This document shows, piece by piece, positions 10,545 to 19,032 of a stretch of DNA of 64,000 bases. The DNA is taken from contig CAVZDW010000006.1 in the NCBI GenBank assembly GCA_963774155.1, positions 179,299 through 243,298 on the forward strand, in the 5' to 3' direction. A program made the position numbers and the translations under genes. Numbering within the stretch: the first letter of the stretch is position 1; each line of letters opens with the position of its first letter. This DNA is from DASSUW01 sp963774155. Its GTDB lineage: Bacteria; Actinomycetota; Thermoleophilia; Solirubrobacterales; Solirubrobacteraceae. The notes beneath the pieces were generated by a model. That model was not told the origin of the DNA. It searched no databases and was given only the letters and a program-made list of their open reading frames with translations.

Positions 10545-11378
10545 ATGCTCGCGCTCGTCCTCGGTCTCGCCGCCTCCCTGGCCTGGGGGCTCGCCGACTT
10601 CCTCGGCGGGCTCCAGGCCAAGCGGCTCCCCGCGCTCGTCGTCGTGGCGTTCGGCCAGCTGGCCTCGCTCGCCGTGCTCACCGTGGTGCTGGCGGTGAGC
10701 GGGCGGGGTGTGCCGGAGCCGGTCCTGCTGCCGGCGGTGCTCGCCGGGATCGGGCTGTCGATCGGCCTCGCCGCGTTCTACCGCGCGCTGGCGGTGGGGA
10801 AGATGGGCGTCGTCGCCCCGATCACCGCGACCGGGACCGTCATCCCGGTGCTCGTCGGGATCGCGTCGGGCGACCGGCTCGGCGCGCTCCAGGTTGCCGG
10901 GCTCACGCTCGCCGTCGTCGGCGTGACGCTGTCGGTGCGCTCGAGCGACGACGGCGACGGCGGGCGCGCGGGGATCGGCGCCGCGGTCGTCGCGGCGTTC
11001 GGGCTCGGCTCGTCGCTGGTCTTCATCGAGCAGGCTTCCGACCACGGCGTCCTGCCGACGCTCTTGGTCGCCCGCTGTGCCGGGCTGGCCACGCTGGCCG
11101 TCGCCCTCGCCGTCACGCGCACGGTCCCGAGCGTGGGCCGCGACCAGCTGGCGGCCGTCCTCGGCATCGGGGTGCTCGATATGGCGGCGACCGGTCTCTA
11201 CGCGCTGGCCAGCACGCAGGGTCAGCTCAGCGTCGCCGCGGTCTCGGCCGCGCTCTATCCGGCGGTCACCGTGGTGCTCGCGCGCTTCGCGCTGCACGAG
11301 CACCTCGCGCGGGCCCAGGTGCTCGGGCTCGGGGCGATCCTCGTCGGCGTCTGCCTGCTCGCGGGTGCGTCCGCTTAA
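10545..11378 (+). CDS. EamA/DMT-family transporter
   Basis: 277 residues, about ten hydrophobic segments in two EamA halves. The first begins at MLALVLGLAASLAWGLADFL; the second begins after the acidic linker SSDDGDGGRAG near residue 140. EamA members export amino acids, nucleobases or other metabolites; substrate unknown. The ATG at 10545 opens directly into the first membrane helix; the longer frame upstream only translates the repeat. A 100-bp direct repeat sits on each side, so the gene could have been moved or duplicated as a cassette. Confidence 0.85.
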   Translation: MLALVLGLAASLAWGLADFLGGLQAKRLPALVVVAFGQLASLAVLTVVLAVSGRGVPEPVLLPAVLAGIGLSIGLAAFYRALAVGKMGVVAPITATGTVIPVLVGIASGDRLGALQVAGLTLAVVGVTLSVRSSDDGDGGRAGIGAAVVAAFGLGSSLVFIEQASDHGVLPTLLVARCAGLATLAVALAVTRTVPSVGRDQLAAVLGIGVLDMAATGLYALASTQGQLSVAAVSAALYPAVTVVLARFALHEHLARAQVLGLGAILVGVCLLAGASA

Positions 11379-11471
11379 CGAGACAGAGCCGCTCTCAGAG
11401 CGGCTCCTTCTCCCCTTATCGGCAGGCGCCGCTCGGAACTTGAGCGGCCTTCGCGAAGCTGGCGCGTTGCC
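11372..11471. repeat. 100-bp direct repeat, copy B
   Basis: Copy of 10411-10510 with 14 substitutions and no gaps. The hairpin is GAGCCGCTC-TCA-GAGCGGCTC (11386-11406). The second stem (GCCGCTC/GAGCGGC) keeps pairing although its left arm differs from copy A, which suggests selection on RNA or DNA structure. It starts in the last codons of the EamA gene. Confidence 0.9.
11416..11443 (-). promoter_or_regulatory. Sigma-28/WhiG-like promoter in repeat B
   Basis: Minus-strand TCAA-N16-GCCGATAA, the same arrangement as copy A although the 16-base spacer differs between the copies at several positions. Confidence 0.5.
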
Positions 11472-11543
11472 ACTCACAGGTCCGTCCTCGTTAGGGAATC
11501 GCCCGATGCGCGCGCCGCCCGCACCCGCGGCAGGCTGCGCGGT

Positions 11544-12757
11544 ATGAAGACCCGATCGCGCTCGCCCTTGCCGCGCTGCTCCTCGTTCCCGCCACCGCCT
11601 CGGCGGGCACGGTCGCCGGCAAGCTGCCGCGCAAGGGCAAGCCGATGACCGTGCGCGTGGTGCGGGCGGACACGGCCGAGGTCGTGGTCGCCAAGCGGCT
11701 GGCCACGCCGCGCTACAAGGTCAAGGTCGCGGCCGGGCCGTACCTCGTGCTCGGGAGCGCCGGGAAGAAGCCCTACCGGTCGCGGATGGTCCGCGTGGGC
11801 AAGCGCGGCACCAGGACGGTCGCGCTGAAGGCCGCGGCGCCCGCCCTGGCCACCGTCGCCGTCAGCCCCATCGACATCGCCGGCATGCCCATCGACGGGC
11901 CGCTGATCTCGGAGATGTTCGCCGTCGACTGCACGAACGGCGGGAAGGTCCGGTTCGTCGAGGTCCGCCACCGCGACCTCATCGAGCGCGAGATCAAGCT
12001 CCAGCAGAGCAAGTACTTCGACCCCAAGACGCGCGTGAAGCCGAACTTCGCGAAGCCCGACACCTTCATCACCGGCACCGGCGAGATCTCCGGCGGCATG
12101 GTCACGATCGACCTGAAGATGACCGGCAAGGTCAGCGGGTCGAGCTCGGTCAGCGTCCCGCTCTCGGAGTTCTTCGGGACGTTCGCCACGCTGGGCAGCG
12201 ACCTCATGGGCCAGATCTGCAACCCGGCCGAGGAGCCGGCGCCGCCGCCCGTCGTCGTCGACCGCTCCGTCTACTCCGGCAGCTTCAGCGGCTCGGCCGT
12301 GATCCCGTCGGTCGCCGGGACGATCACCGAGAGCTGGAGCGCGTCCGGCGTGCAGTGGACCCGCACGTCCCGCTCCGCCCCGGGGGCGCCGAACTACGAG
12401 TTCACGGCCGGCACGCTCACCATGTCCGTCAGCGGCACCATCGGCGCCTGCTCGATCTCCGGCTCCACGACGAAGTCCCTCGTCGCGCCTCCCGGTGAGT
12501 CCGACAACACGCTCGACTTCGCGCCCGACGACAGCTACTACGCCGTTGCGTTCTCCAGCGGGGAGCTCGAGGTGACGTACTCCTGCCCCGACGGCTCGGG
12601 CCCTGGGAAGTACGGGTTCCTGACCGAGATCCTGCGCACGAACCCGAACTTCGAACGCCGGATGCCGGCCGCCGACGCGTCGATCGGCGGGAGCGTCGGA
12701 ATGGCCAAGGACGGCAAGCAGCTCAGCTTCACGTGGGCGTTCGCGCCACGTCAGTAA
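11544..12757 (+). CDS. Secreted protein of unknown function, frame shift in signal peptide
   Basis: About 404 residues. ATG AAG ACC at 11544 is followed, one base out of frame, by a convincing signal peptide (IALALAALLLVPATASA, cleavage before GTVAG). A base therefore seems missing at about 11552. The mature protein starts with a short beta-rich repeat-like domain (GKLPRKGKPMTVRVV...KKPYRSRMVRVGKRG). It continues with a Ser/Thr/Gly-rich beta region holding four scattered cysteines. I recognise no family. It ends shortly before the TetR-type operator of the next gene, so it is not part of that operon. Confidence 0.65.
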
Positions 12758-12827
12758 CGAAACACTTGCGTTTCGTATCCAGGTGGTCTACTCTGCGCGA
12801 ACAGCGAAACGGAACCGTTCCGTTTCG
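12757..12827 (+). promoter_or_regulatory. Promoter with two TetR-type palindromes
   Basis: Site 1, ACGAAAC-N6-GTTTCGT (12757-12776), overlaps a possible -35 TTGCGT (12766-12771); -10 TACTCT is at 12789-12794, 17 bases on. Site 2 is a perfect 23-bp palindrome, CGAAACGGAA-CCG-TTCCGTTTCG (12805-12827), just past the start of transcription. Both share CGAAAC...GTTTCG half-sites and sit before an efflux pump-tetR pair, so the local TetR protein is the likely ligand. Confidence 0.75.
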
Positions 12828-12845
12828 AAACTATCGGAGACCACC

Positions 12846-14342
12846 ATGCCCCCCGATCCGCGCCGCTGGTGGACGCTCGGCGTCCTCTGCCTGTCACTGC
12901 TCGTCATCTCGCTCGACAACACGATCCTCAACGTCGCGCTGCCGACGCTGGAGCGCGATCTCGGCGCCTCGAGCTCGCAGCTGCAGTGGATCGTGGACTC
13001 CTACATGCTCATCTTCGCCGGCCTGCTGCTCACCGCCGGCGCGCTCGGCGATCGCTTCGGCCGGCGCCGCGCGCTGACCTTCGGACTCGTCGTCTTCGGT
13101 CTCGGTTCTGCGCTCGCCGCGATCGCCGAGTCGCCCGGGATGCTGATCGCCACACGGGCGCTCATGGGCGTCGGCGGCGCGTTCATCATGCCCTCGACGC
13201 TCTCGATCCTCACCGCCACGTTCCCCGCCAACGAGCGGGCGAAGGCGATCGGCATCTGGGCCGCGTTCTCGGGCCTCGGCATCGCCATCGGCCCGGTGGC
13301 CGGCGGCTGGATCATCGAGCACGCCGACTGGAGCTGGATCTTCCTGGTCAACGTCCCGATCGTCGTCGCCGCGCTCGCCGCGGGCCGCTGGCTCGTCCCC
13401 GAATCGCTCGACCCGGCCGCGCCGCGGCTGGACATCCCCGGCTTCGCGCTTTCCACGGCCGGCCTCGTCGCGCTCGTCTGGGCGATCATCGAGGCCCCGA
13501 GCCAGGGATGGACCTCGCCGGCCATCCTCGGAGCGGCCGCGCTCGCCGTGGCGCTGCTGGGGAGCTTCGTCGCCTGGGAGCGGCGCACGGCGCACCCGAT
13601 GCTCGACATCGCGCTCTTCCGCAACCCCCGCTTCTCGGCGGCCAGCGGCGCCATCGCCCTGAGCTTCTTCGCGATGTTCGGCGCGATCTACTTCCTGACC
13701 CAGTACCTGCAGCTCGTGCTCGGCTTCTCGGCGCTGGAGGCCGGCGTCCGCATCCTGCCGGTGGCCGGCGGGCTCGTGCTCGGCGGACCGCTGTCCGCTC
13801 GCCTGAGCGAGAAGGTCGGCGCCAAGGTCGTGGTCGCTGCCGGTCTCGCGCTCGTGTCGAGCGCACTGCTCCTCATGACGCAGTTCGAGGTCGGCTCGGG
13901 CTACGAGCTCGTCGCCGCGTCGTTCGTGGTCCTCGGCTTCGGCATCGGTCTGGCGATGACGCCGGCCACCGACGCCGTGATGGGCAGCCTGCCGCTGGCC
14001 AAGGCGAGCGTCGGCTCGGCCGTCAACGACGCCGCCCGCGTGACCGGCGGGGCGCTCGGCGTCGCGGTGCTCGGATCGATCATGTCCAGCAGCTACCGTG
14101 GCGAGATGGGCGGCGCACACGACTCGCTGGCCGGCTCGCTGGCCGCGGCCGGACAGCTCGGCGGGACCGAGGCCGCGCGCCTCGCCGCCGCCGCGCAGGA
14201 GGCGTTCGTGGGCGGCATGCACACGGCGGTGCTGGTCGGCGCGGCGATCGCGCTCGCCGGCTCCCTGGTGGCGCTGTTCTTCCTGCCCGCGCGGGAGTCC
14301 GCAACCGCTCGCCGGCTCGTCGCCGAGCCGGTCCCCGCATGA
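12846..14342 (+). CDS. DHA2-family multidrug MFS efflux transporter (EmrB/QacA type)
   Basis: 498 residues, 14 predicted membrane helices. Motif A is present (GDRFGRRRALTFG near residue 65); motif D1-like LVISLDNTILNVALP near 20 and motif C-type GPVAGGWIIEH near 154 mark a DHA2 drug/H+ antiporter. The ATG at 12846 follows GGAGACC. The stop overlaps the tetR start (ATGA). Probably silent until an effector releases the TetR protein from the palindromes upstream. The drug specificity is unknown. Confidence 0.9.
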   Translation: MPPDPRRWWTLGVLCLSLLVISLDNTILNVALPTLERDLGASSSQLQWIVDSYMLIFAGLLLTAGALGDRFGRRRALTFGLVVFGLGSALAAIAESPGMLIATRALMGVGGAFIMPSTLSILTATFPANERAKAIGIWAAFSGLGIAIGPVAGGWIIEHADWSWIFLVNVPIVVAALAAGRWLVPESLDPAAPRLDIPGFALSTAGLVALVWAIIEAPSQGWTSPAILGAAALAVALLGSFVAWERRTAHPMLDIALFRNPRFSAASGAIALSFFAMFGAIYFLTQYLQLVLGFSALEAGVRILPVAGGLVLGGPLSARLSEKVGAKVVVAAGLALVSSALLLMTQFEVGSGYELVAASFVVLGFGIGLAMTPATDAVMGSLPLAKASVGSAVNDAARVTGGALGVAVLGSIMSSSYRGEMGGAHDSLAGSLAAAGQLGGTEAARLAAAAQEAFVGGMHTAVLVGAAIALAGSLVALFFLPARESATARRLVAEPVPA

Positions 14343-14926
14343 GCGAGCGGCGGCCGGGCCGTCCACGCTCGGCCGCCGCCGACGGAGCGATCCTGAAGGC
14401 CACTCTCGAGCTCCTGCTCGAGGGTGGCTATCGCGGTCTGAGCATGGAGCACGTCGCCACGCGGGCGGGGGTGGGCAAGGCCACGCTCTACCGCCGCTAC
14501 GGCTCTCGCGAGGAGCTGGTGGCCGACGCCGTCCGCCACCTCAACCAGGAGATCCCGCCTCCGGACACCGGAACCGTGCGCGGCGACATCCTCGCCGTGA
14601 TGGGGGCCGTGCTGGCGGCCGCCGATCGCGTCGGCGCGGCGACCTTCATGCCGCGCATGCTGGCCGACGCGGCGGGCGACGCGGACATGCACGCGATCTT
14701 CTACGAGAACCTCGTCGCGCCGCGGCGGGAGGTCATGGCCAAGGTGCTGCGCCGCGGCGTCGCCCGCGGCGAGCTGCGCGAGGACCTCGACATCGAGCTG
14801 GCGGTCGATCTCCTCGCCGGGCCGTGGGTCTACCGGCTGCTGATCTCCGGCGGGGAGCTCCCGGACATCGACCCGCAGGGGCTGCTCGACCTCGTGCTGT
14901 CCGGGATCGCCGCTCCGTCAGGATGA
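14339..14926 (+). CDS. TetR-family repressor of the adjacent efflux pump
   Basis: 195 residues. N-terminal helix-turn-helix GLSMEHVATRAGVGKATLYRRYGSR (residues 33-57) and a C-terminal ligand domain of the TetR_C_11-like kind. It is co-transcribed with the DHA2 pump (ATGA overlap), so it very likely autoregulates through the paired CGAAAC/GTTTCG palindromes at 12757-12827. Its end overlaps the convergent cyclase gene by nine bases. Confidence 0.9.
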   Translation: MSERRPGRPRSAAADGAILKATLELLLEGGYRGLSMEHVATRAGVGKATLYRRYGSREELVADAVRHLNQEIPPPDTGTVRGDILAVMGAVLAAADRVGAATFMPRMLADAAGDADMHAIFYENLVAPRREVMAKVLRRGVARGELREDLDIELAVDLLAGPWVYRLLISGGELPDIDPQGLLDLVLSGIAAPSG

Positions 14927-15999
14927 GGTGATGGGAAGCGCGCGCACCGCCGGGACCGGCTCGGCGATGCCGCGCAGCTCGTAGGTCCCGGCGTCCTCCC
15001 AGCTGCTGTCGCCGGCCAGGCGCTGGAGTCGCCCGTCGCCAGCACGGACCCGCGCGGCGCGGCGCCGCACAGCCGCGCGGCGAGGTTGACGGTGCGGCCG
15101 AACCAGTCCCCGGCGCTGTGCAGCGCCGGGCCGTGGGCGACGCCGGCGCGGAGCGGCGGGAGCTCGTCGGCGGCGACGAGCTCGAGCAGGGCGCGAACCA
15201 GCGCTCCGGCGTCCTCGGAGGCGAACATCGCGCCGTCGCCGAGCACCTTCACCAGGCGCACCGGCGGATCGGCGACGGCGATGGCGTGGGCCTCGAACTT
15301 CGCCGCCAGCTCGCCGAGCGACTCGATGCTCAGGCGCTCGCTGAGCGCGGTGAAGCCCGCCAGGTCGGCGAAGCCGATGGTCATCTCCCGAGCGCCGGCG
15401 AGCTGCCCGGTGTCGCGCTCCAGCCGCAGGACGGCCTCGCTCTGGACGACGTCGAGCAGGTGCAGCCGCAGCACCGAGCCGGTCAGGCGGTCGAGCAGCG
15501 GGAGCATGGCCTCGGCGAGATCGGCCAGCCGCAGCGCGAGGTCGTCCTCGGTGTCGCCGGGCTGGAGCAGCGCGCGCGAGAGGATGTCGGTCACCGCCTG
15601 GGCGGTGCGATGCGACGACTGCCCGAGCACCCGGCCCATCAGGTGCATGTCCTCCTCGGAGATGCCGGCGTCGAGCATCCCGCGCAGGGTCCGCAGGTTC
15701 TCGAGCTGGTCGTCGTCGTAGACGGGCTCCCTGGGGTCGGGGAGCGAGAGGCCGAGCGCGCGGTGGTTGCGCGCGGTGAAGGCGTCCGTGAGGCCGGCGG
15801 CGAACGCGGCGTCGGCCATGCTGTGGCGTCGCTGCCGTTCCAGCAGCCGCTCGACCGGCAGCAGCCCGAGCCGCCCGGCGTCAGCGGCCGCCTGCAGCTC
15901 GTCGAGCGTGCAGCCGTCGGCGTCGAGGCGTTCGAGCAGGCGCAGGCGCGATTCGCGCTCCGCGCCGGTGAGGCCGTCCAGGAGCCCTTCGAACTTCAC
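14918..15999 (-). CDS. Class III adenylate/guanylate cyclase-like protein, one frame shift
   Basis: About 360 residues, cytosolic. An N-terminal helical domain of about 190 residues (DELQAAADAGRLGLLPVERLL to LTGSVLRLHLLDVVQS) precedes a class III cyclase domain: TIGFADLAGFTALSERLS near 207, VRLVKVLGDGAMFAS near 248 and RAGVAHGPALHSAGDWFGRTVNLAARL near 283. The metal Asp in FADLAGF and the VLGDGAMF motif are present. The end (RLQRLAGDSSWEDAGTYELR to ALPITSS) is one frame over after about 15040. This layout is common in actinobacterial cyclase homologues. It may make cAMP, but activity is untested. Confidence 0.8.
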
Positions 16000-16008
16000 A
16001 CCGCGACG

Positions 16009-16380
16009 CTATCGCTGCAGCGTCTCGGCCAGCACCTCGCGGTGCGTCGGCCGTGCGGCCTCGTAGCGCTCGCGCCCGTTGTCGGTCAGGCACGCGAGGA
16101 TGCCGCGGCGGTCCTCGGGACACATCCCGCGGTGCACGAGGCCGTCGGCCTCGAGCCGGGCCACGACGCGGCTGAGCGCGCTCTGGCTCAGGTGCACGGC
16201 GTCGGCGAGCTCCTGCATCCGGCGCTCCTCGGCGGCCGAGCCGGCCAGCCGCTCGAGCACCTCGTACTCGCTCACCCCGAGGCCGTGCTCGTGCTGGAGG
16301 CGCCGCTCCAGCGTGGAGGTCGTGCGGGCGTGGCGATCGAGCAGATCGCGCCACTCACTGACGAGCTCCGTCTCACCCAT
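16009..16380 (-). CDS. MarR-family transcriptional regulator
   Basis: 123 residues, a short MarR protein. Winged-helix core LADAVHLSQSALSRVVARLEADGLV (residues 58-82) followed by the wing CPEDRRGILACLTDNGRERYE. Divergent from the MFS gene at 16469 across an 88-bp AT-rich gap, so it probably represses both itself and the pump. Effector unknown. Confidence 0.88.
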   Translation of the reverse strand: MGETELVSEWRDLLDRHARTTSTLERRLQHEHGLGVSEYEVLERLAGSAAEERRMQELADAVHLSQSALSRVVARLEADGLVHRGMCPEDRRGILACLTDNGRERYEAARPTHREVLAETLQR

Positions 16381-16468
16381 TGCGGCGCGATGATACCACT
16401 CGTTCGCAAATTGTGTTCTTACATAACATTCTGTTGCAATCAATGCACGCGCATGTACTATCCCGCGG
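16381..16468. promoter_or_regulatory. Divergent marR/MFS promoter region; leaderless pump start
   Basis: Unusually AT-rich for this genome. TTGCAA (16434-16439) and TACTAT (16456-16461), 16 bases apart, form a plausible promoter whose start point would fall at or within a base or two of the pump ATG (16469), so that mRNA is likely leaderless. TGTT-N7-AACA (around 16413-16427) is a possible MarR half-site pair. Confidence 0.55.
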
Positions 16469-17879
16469 ATGCATTCCTCCCCATCCTCTGCCGCTCCGCA
16501 CTGGGGGGCCAAGACCTGGGCTCTCCTGGCCGTGCTCTGCGGCGTCGTCTTCCTCGACGGGCTCGACGTCTCGATGGTCGGCATGGCGCTGCCGTCGATC
16601 CGTGAGGAGCTCGGCCTCTCGACCTCCCAGCTCCAGTGGGTCGTGTCCGGCTACGTGCTCGGCTACGGCGGCCTGCTCCTGCTCGGCGGCCGCGCCGCCG
16701 ATCTGCTCGGCCGCAAGCGGGTGCTCATCGTCGGGTTGAGCGTGTTCGTCGTGGCGTCCGCCGTGGGCGGGCTGGTCAACGACGGGACGCTGCTCGTGAT
16801 CACGCGCGTGCTCAAGGGCATGAGCGCGGCCTTCACCGCTCCCGCGGGGCTCTCGATCATCACCACGACGTTCGAAGAGGGCCCGAACCGCAACCGCGCC
16901 CTGGCCTTCTACACCGCGACCGGAGCGAGCGGGTTCTCGCTCGGGCTCGTGTTCGGCGGCCTGCTGACCGAGCTCGGCTGGCGCTGGACGTTCCTGCTGC
17001 CCGTGCCGTTCGCCCTCGCCGTGCTGCTGATCGCGCGGCGCGTCGTCCCGCGCGACCGCCTCATCCCGGGCGCGCGCCGGCGCTACGACGTGGCCGGGGC
17101 GGTGACCATCACCGCGGCCATGCTGCTGCTCGTGCGGGCGGTCGTCGAGGCGCCGTCGATCGGCTGGGCGGACCCGGTCACGATCGGCTCCTTCGCGGCC
17201 GTGTTCGCGCTGCTCGCGGCGTTCGTGGCCATCGAGCTGCGCGTGCCGCAGCCACTCGTCCGGCTGGGCATCCTGCGGAGCGGGCCGCTGGTGCGGGCCA
17301 ACCTCGGGATGGCGTTCGTGTTCGCCTCGTACGTCGGCTTCCAGTTCATCGGGACGCTGTACCTGCAGGAGATGCACGGGTGGTCGCCGGTCGAGGCCGC
17401 CCTGGCGTTCCTGCCGGGCGGAGCGCTGGTGGCCCTCGGCTCACCCCGGATCGGGCCGCTCGTGGACCGCTTCGGCACGGCCCGGATCATCGCCGCCGGC
17501 TTCGTCGCGTTCGTGATCGGCTACGCGCTGTTCCTCCGGCTCGACGGGACCCCGTCGTACGTGGGCCTCATGCTCCCGACGATGCTGCTGATCGGGCTCG
17601 GGTTCGCCCTGACCTTCCCGTCACAGAACATCCAGGCCGTCGCCGGGGTCTCCGACCACGAGCAGGGCCTGGCCTCCGGGCTCGTCAACACCTCGTTCCA
17701 GCTGGGAGGCGCGATCGGGCTCGCGATCGTCACCGCGGTGGCCGGAGGCGAGACGTCCCTGGACGCCTTCCGGCCCGCGATCGCGGTGGTCACCGGGCTC
17801 GCCGTGCTCGGGCCTGCTCGTGTCGGTGGTCGGCCTGATGCCGGCGGCCCGCGATCGGCTCGCGCGAGCGGAGGGCTGA
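16469..17879 (+). CDS. MFS transporter (DHA2-like), frame shift near C-terminus
   Basis: About 470 residues, 14 helices. LDGLDVSMVGMALPSIREEL is the N-terminal DHA2 motif (residues 29-48); GRAADLLGRKRVLIVG is motif A. Extra C near 17813 hides the true end LLVSVVGLMPAARDRLARAEG, whose TGA is at 17877-17879. Without that correction the frame runs on to 17941 through a palindrome. Paired with a divergent MarR regulator, it is a probable drug or acid efflux pump. Confidence 0.85.
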
Positions 17880-18011
17880 AACTGCGGCTGGGTAGGGAGG
17901 CGGTGACGCCGACGCCTCGGGTGGAACGTTTTGCGCCCTAGTAGGGTGCAAAACGTCAGCCTCAGGCATCACCGACCGGCCGAACCCGCCTCCCTCAAAG
18001 CCGCAGTTTCA
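17877..18011. repeat. 135-bp imperfect palindrome between convergent genes (bidirectional terminator or MITE-like)
   Basis: Outer arms TGAAACTGCGG (17877-17887) and CCGCAGTTTCA (18001-18011) are exact complements. Then AGGGAGGCGG (17894-17903) pairs with 17986-17995. The core is ACGTTTTGCGCCCT-AGT-AGGGTGCAAAACGT (17926-17956), one G-T pair. It includes the dipeptidase stop codon and starts at the pump stop codon. The long nested symmetry exceeds an ordinary terminator. Confidence 0.85.
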
Positions 18012-18997
18012 GTCCCACGCAGCGGCCAGACACCCGCCGCCAGTTCCGCCAGGCGATCCGGTCGACCTCGTCGTCCTCGAAGCCCGCGGCTTCGAGGGCG
18101 GCGAGCACCAGCGGGAAGCCGCTCGCGTCCACCAGCTCGCGCGGCATCTTGGCCCCGTCGAGGTCCGAGCCCAGGGCCACGTGGTCGACGCCGCAGCGGT
18201 CGGCGATGTAGCGGGCGTGGTCGGCGATCCGCGAGAGCGGCGTGTCGGGGTCGTCGCCGCCGTCGGCGCGCAGCGAGCCGACGTCGAAGTTGACGCCGAC
18301 GAGCCCGCCGGACGCCGCGATGGCGTCGAGCTGGTCGTCGGTCAGGTTGCGGGCCGCCGGGCAGAGCGCGTGGACGCCGGAGTGCGAGGCGATCAGCGGC
18401 CGCTCCGAGACCCGGGCGACGTCCCAGAAGCCTGCCTCGTTGAGGTGGCTGAGGTCGATCGCCACGCCGAGCTCGTTGCACCGCCGGACGAGCGCCACGC
18501 CGGCCTCGGTCAGACCGGGGCCGGTGTCCGGCGACGACGGGAAGCGGAACGGGACGCCGTGGCCGAACGCGTTCGGGCGGCTCCACACGATGCCGAGCGA
18601 GCGCAGGCCGGCGGCGTACCAGACGTCGAGCGCGTCCAGCGCCGGGTCGATCGGCTCGGCGCCCTCGAAGTGGAGGACCGCGCCGAGCGCCTCGCCCGCG
18701 AGGCACGCGTCGAGGTCGGCGACGTCGCGCACGACGCGCAGGTCGTCCCGCCGGAGGAGCCGCGCGGCGAGCGAGCCGACCGTCGCCGCGGCGACGTCCC
18801 AGGGGACCTCGGGCGAGAGCGGGATCTCGTACCCGCCGGCGCGTGCGCGCGACCTCGAGCGGCGGAACCGGCGCCAGCACGGCGAACAGGCCCGCCGCGA
18901 GCCCGCCGGCGCGCGCCGACTCCACGGTGATCGACGGGCTGCCTCCCTCGTGCAGGCACGTGAGCACGTCGTTGTGGCCGTCGATGACCGCCCGCAC
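17995..18997 (-). CDS. Membrane dipeptidase-like protein (peptidase family M19), one frame shift
   Basis: About 333 residues. M19 renal-dipeptidase family, zinc-dependent cleavage of dipeptides, probably cytosolic. Metal ligands are visible: VIDGHNDV (His/Asp, residues 5-12), LHFEGAEP (Glu), IDLSHLNEAGFW and ASHSGVHALCP (His). The N-terminus is in one frame from the GTG at 18997; after about 18840 the rest (GGYEIPLSPEVPWDVAAATV onward) is in another. Its last codons (VGLKLRL) lie within the palindrome shared with the convergent pump. Confidence 0.85.
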
Positions 18998-19032
18998 GGT
19001 TTCAGCATGACGAACCGGGTAGGACGGCGCCC

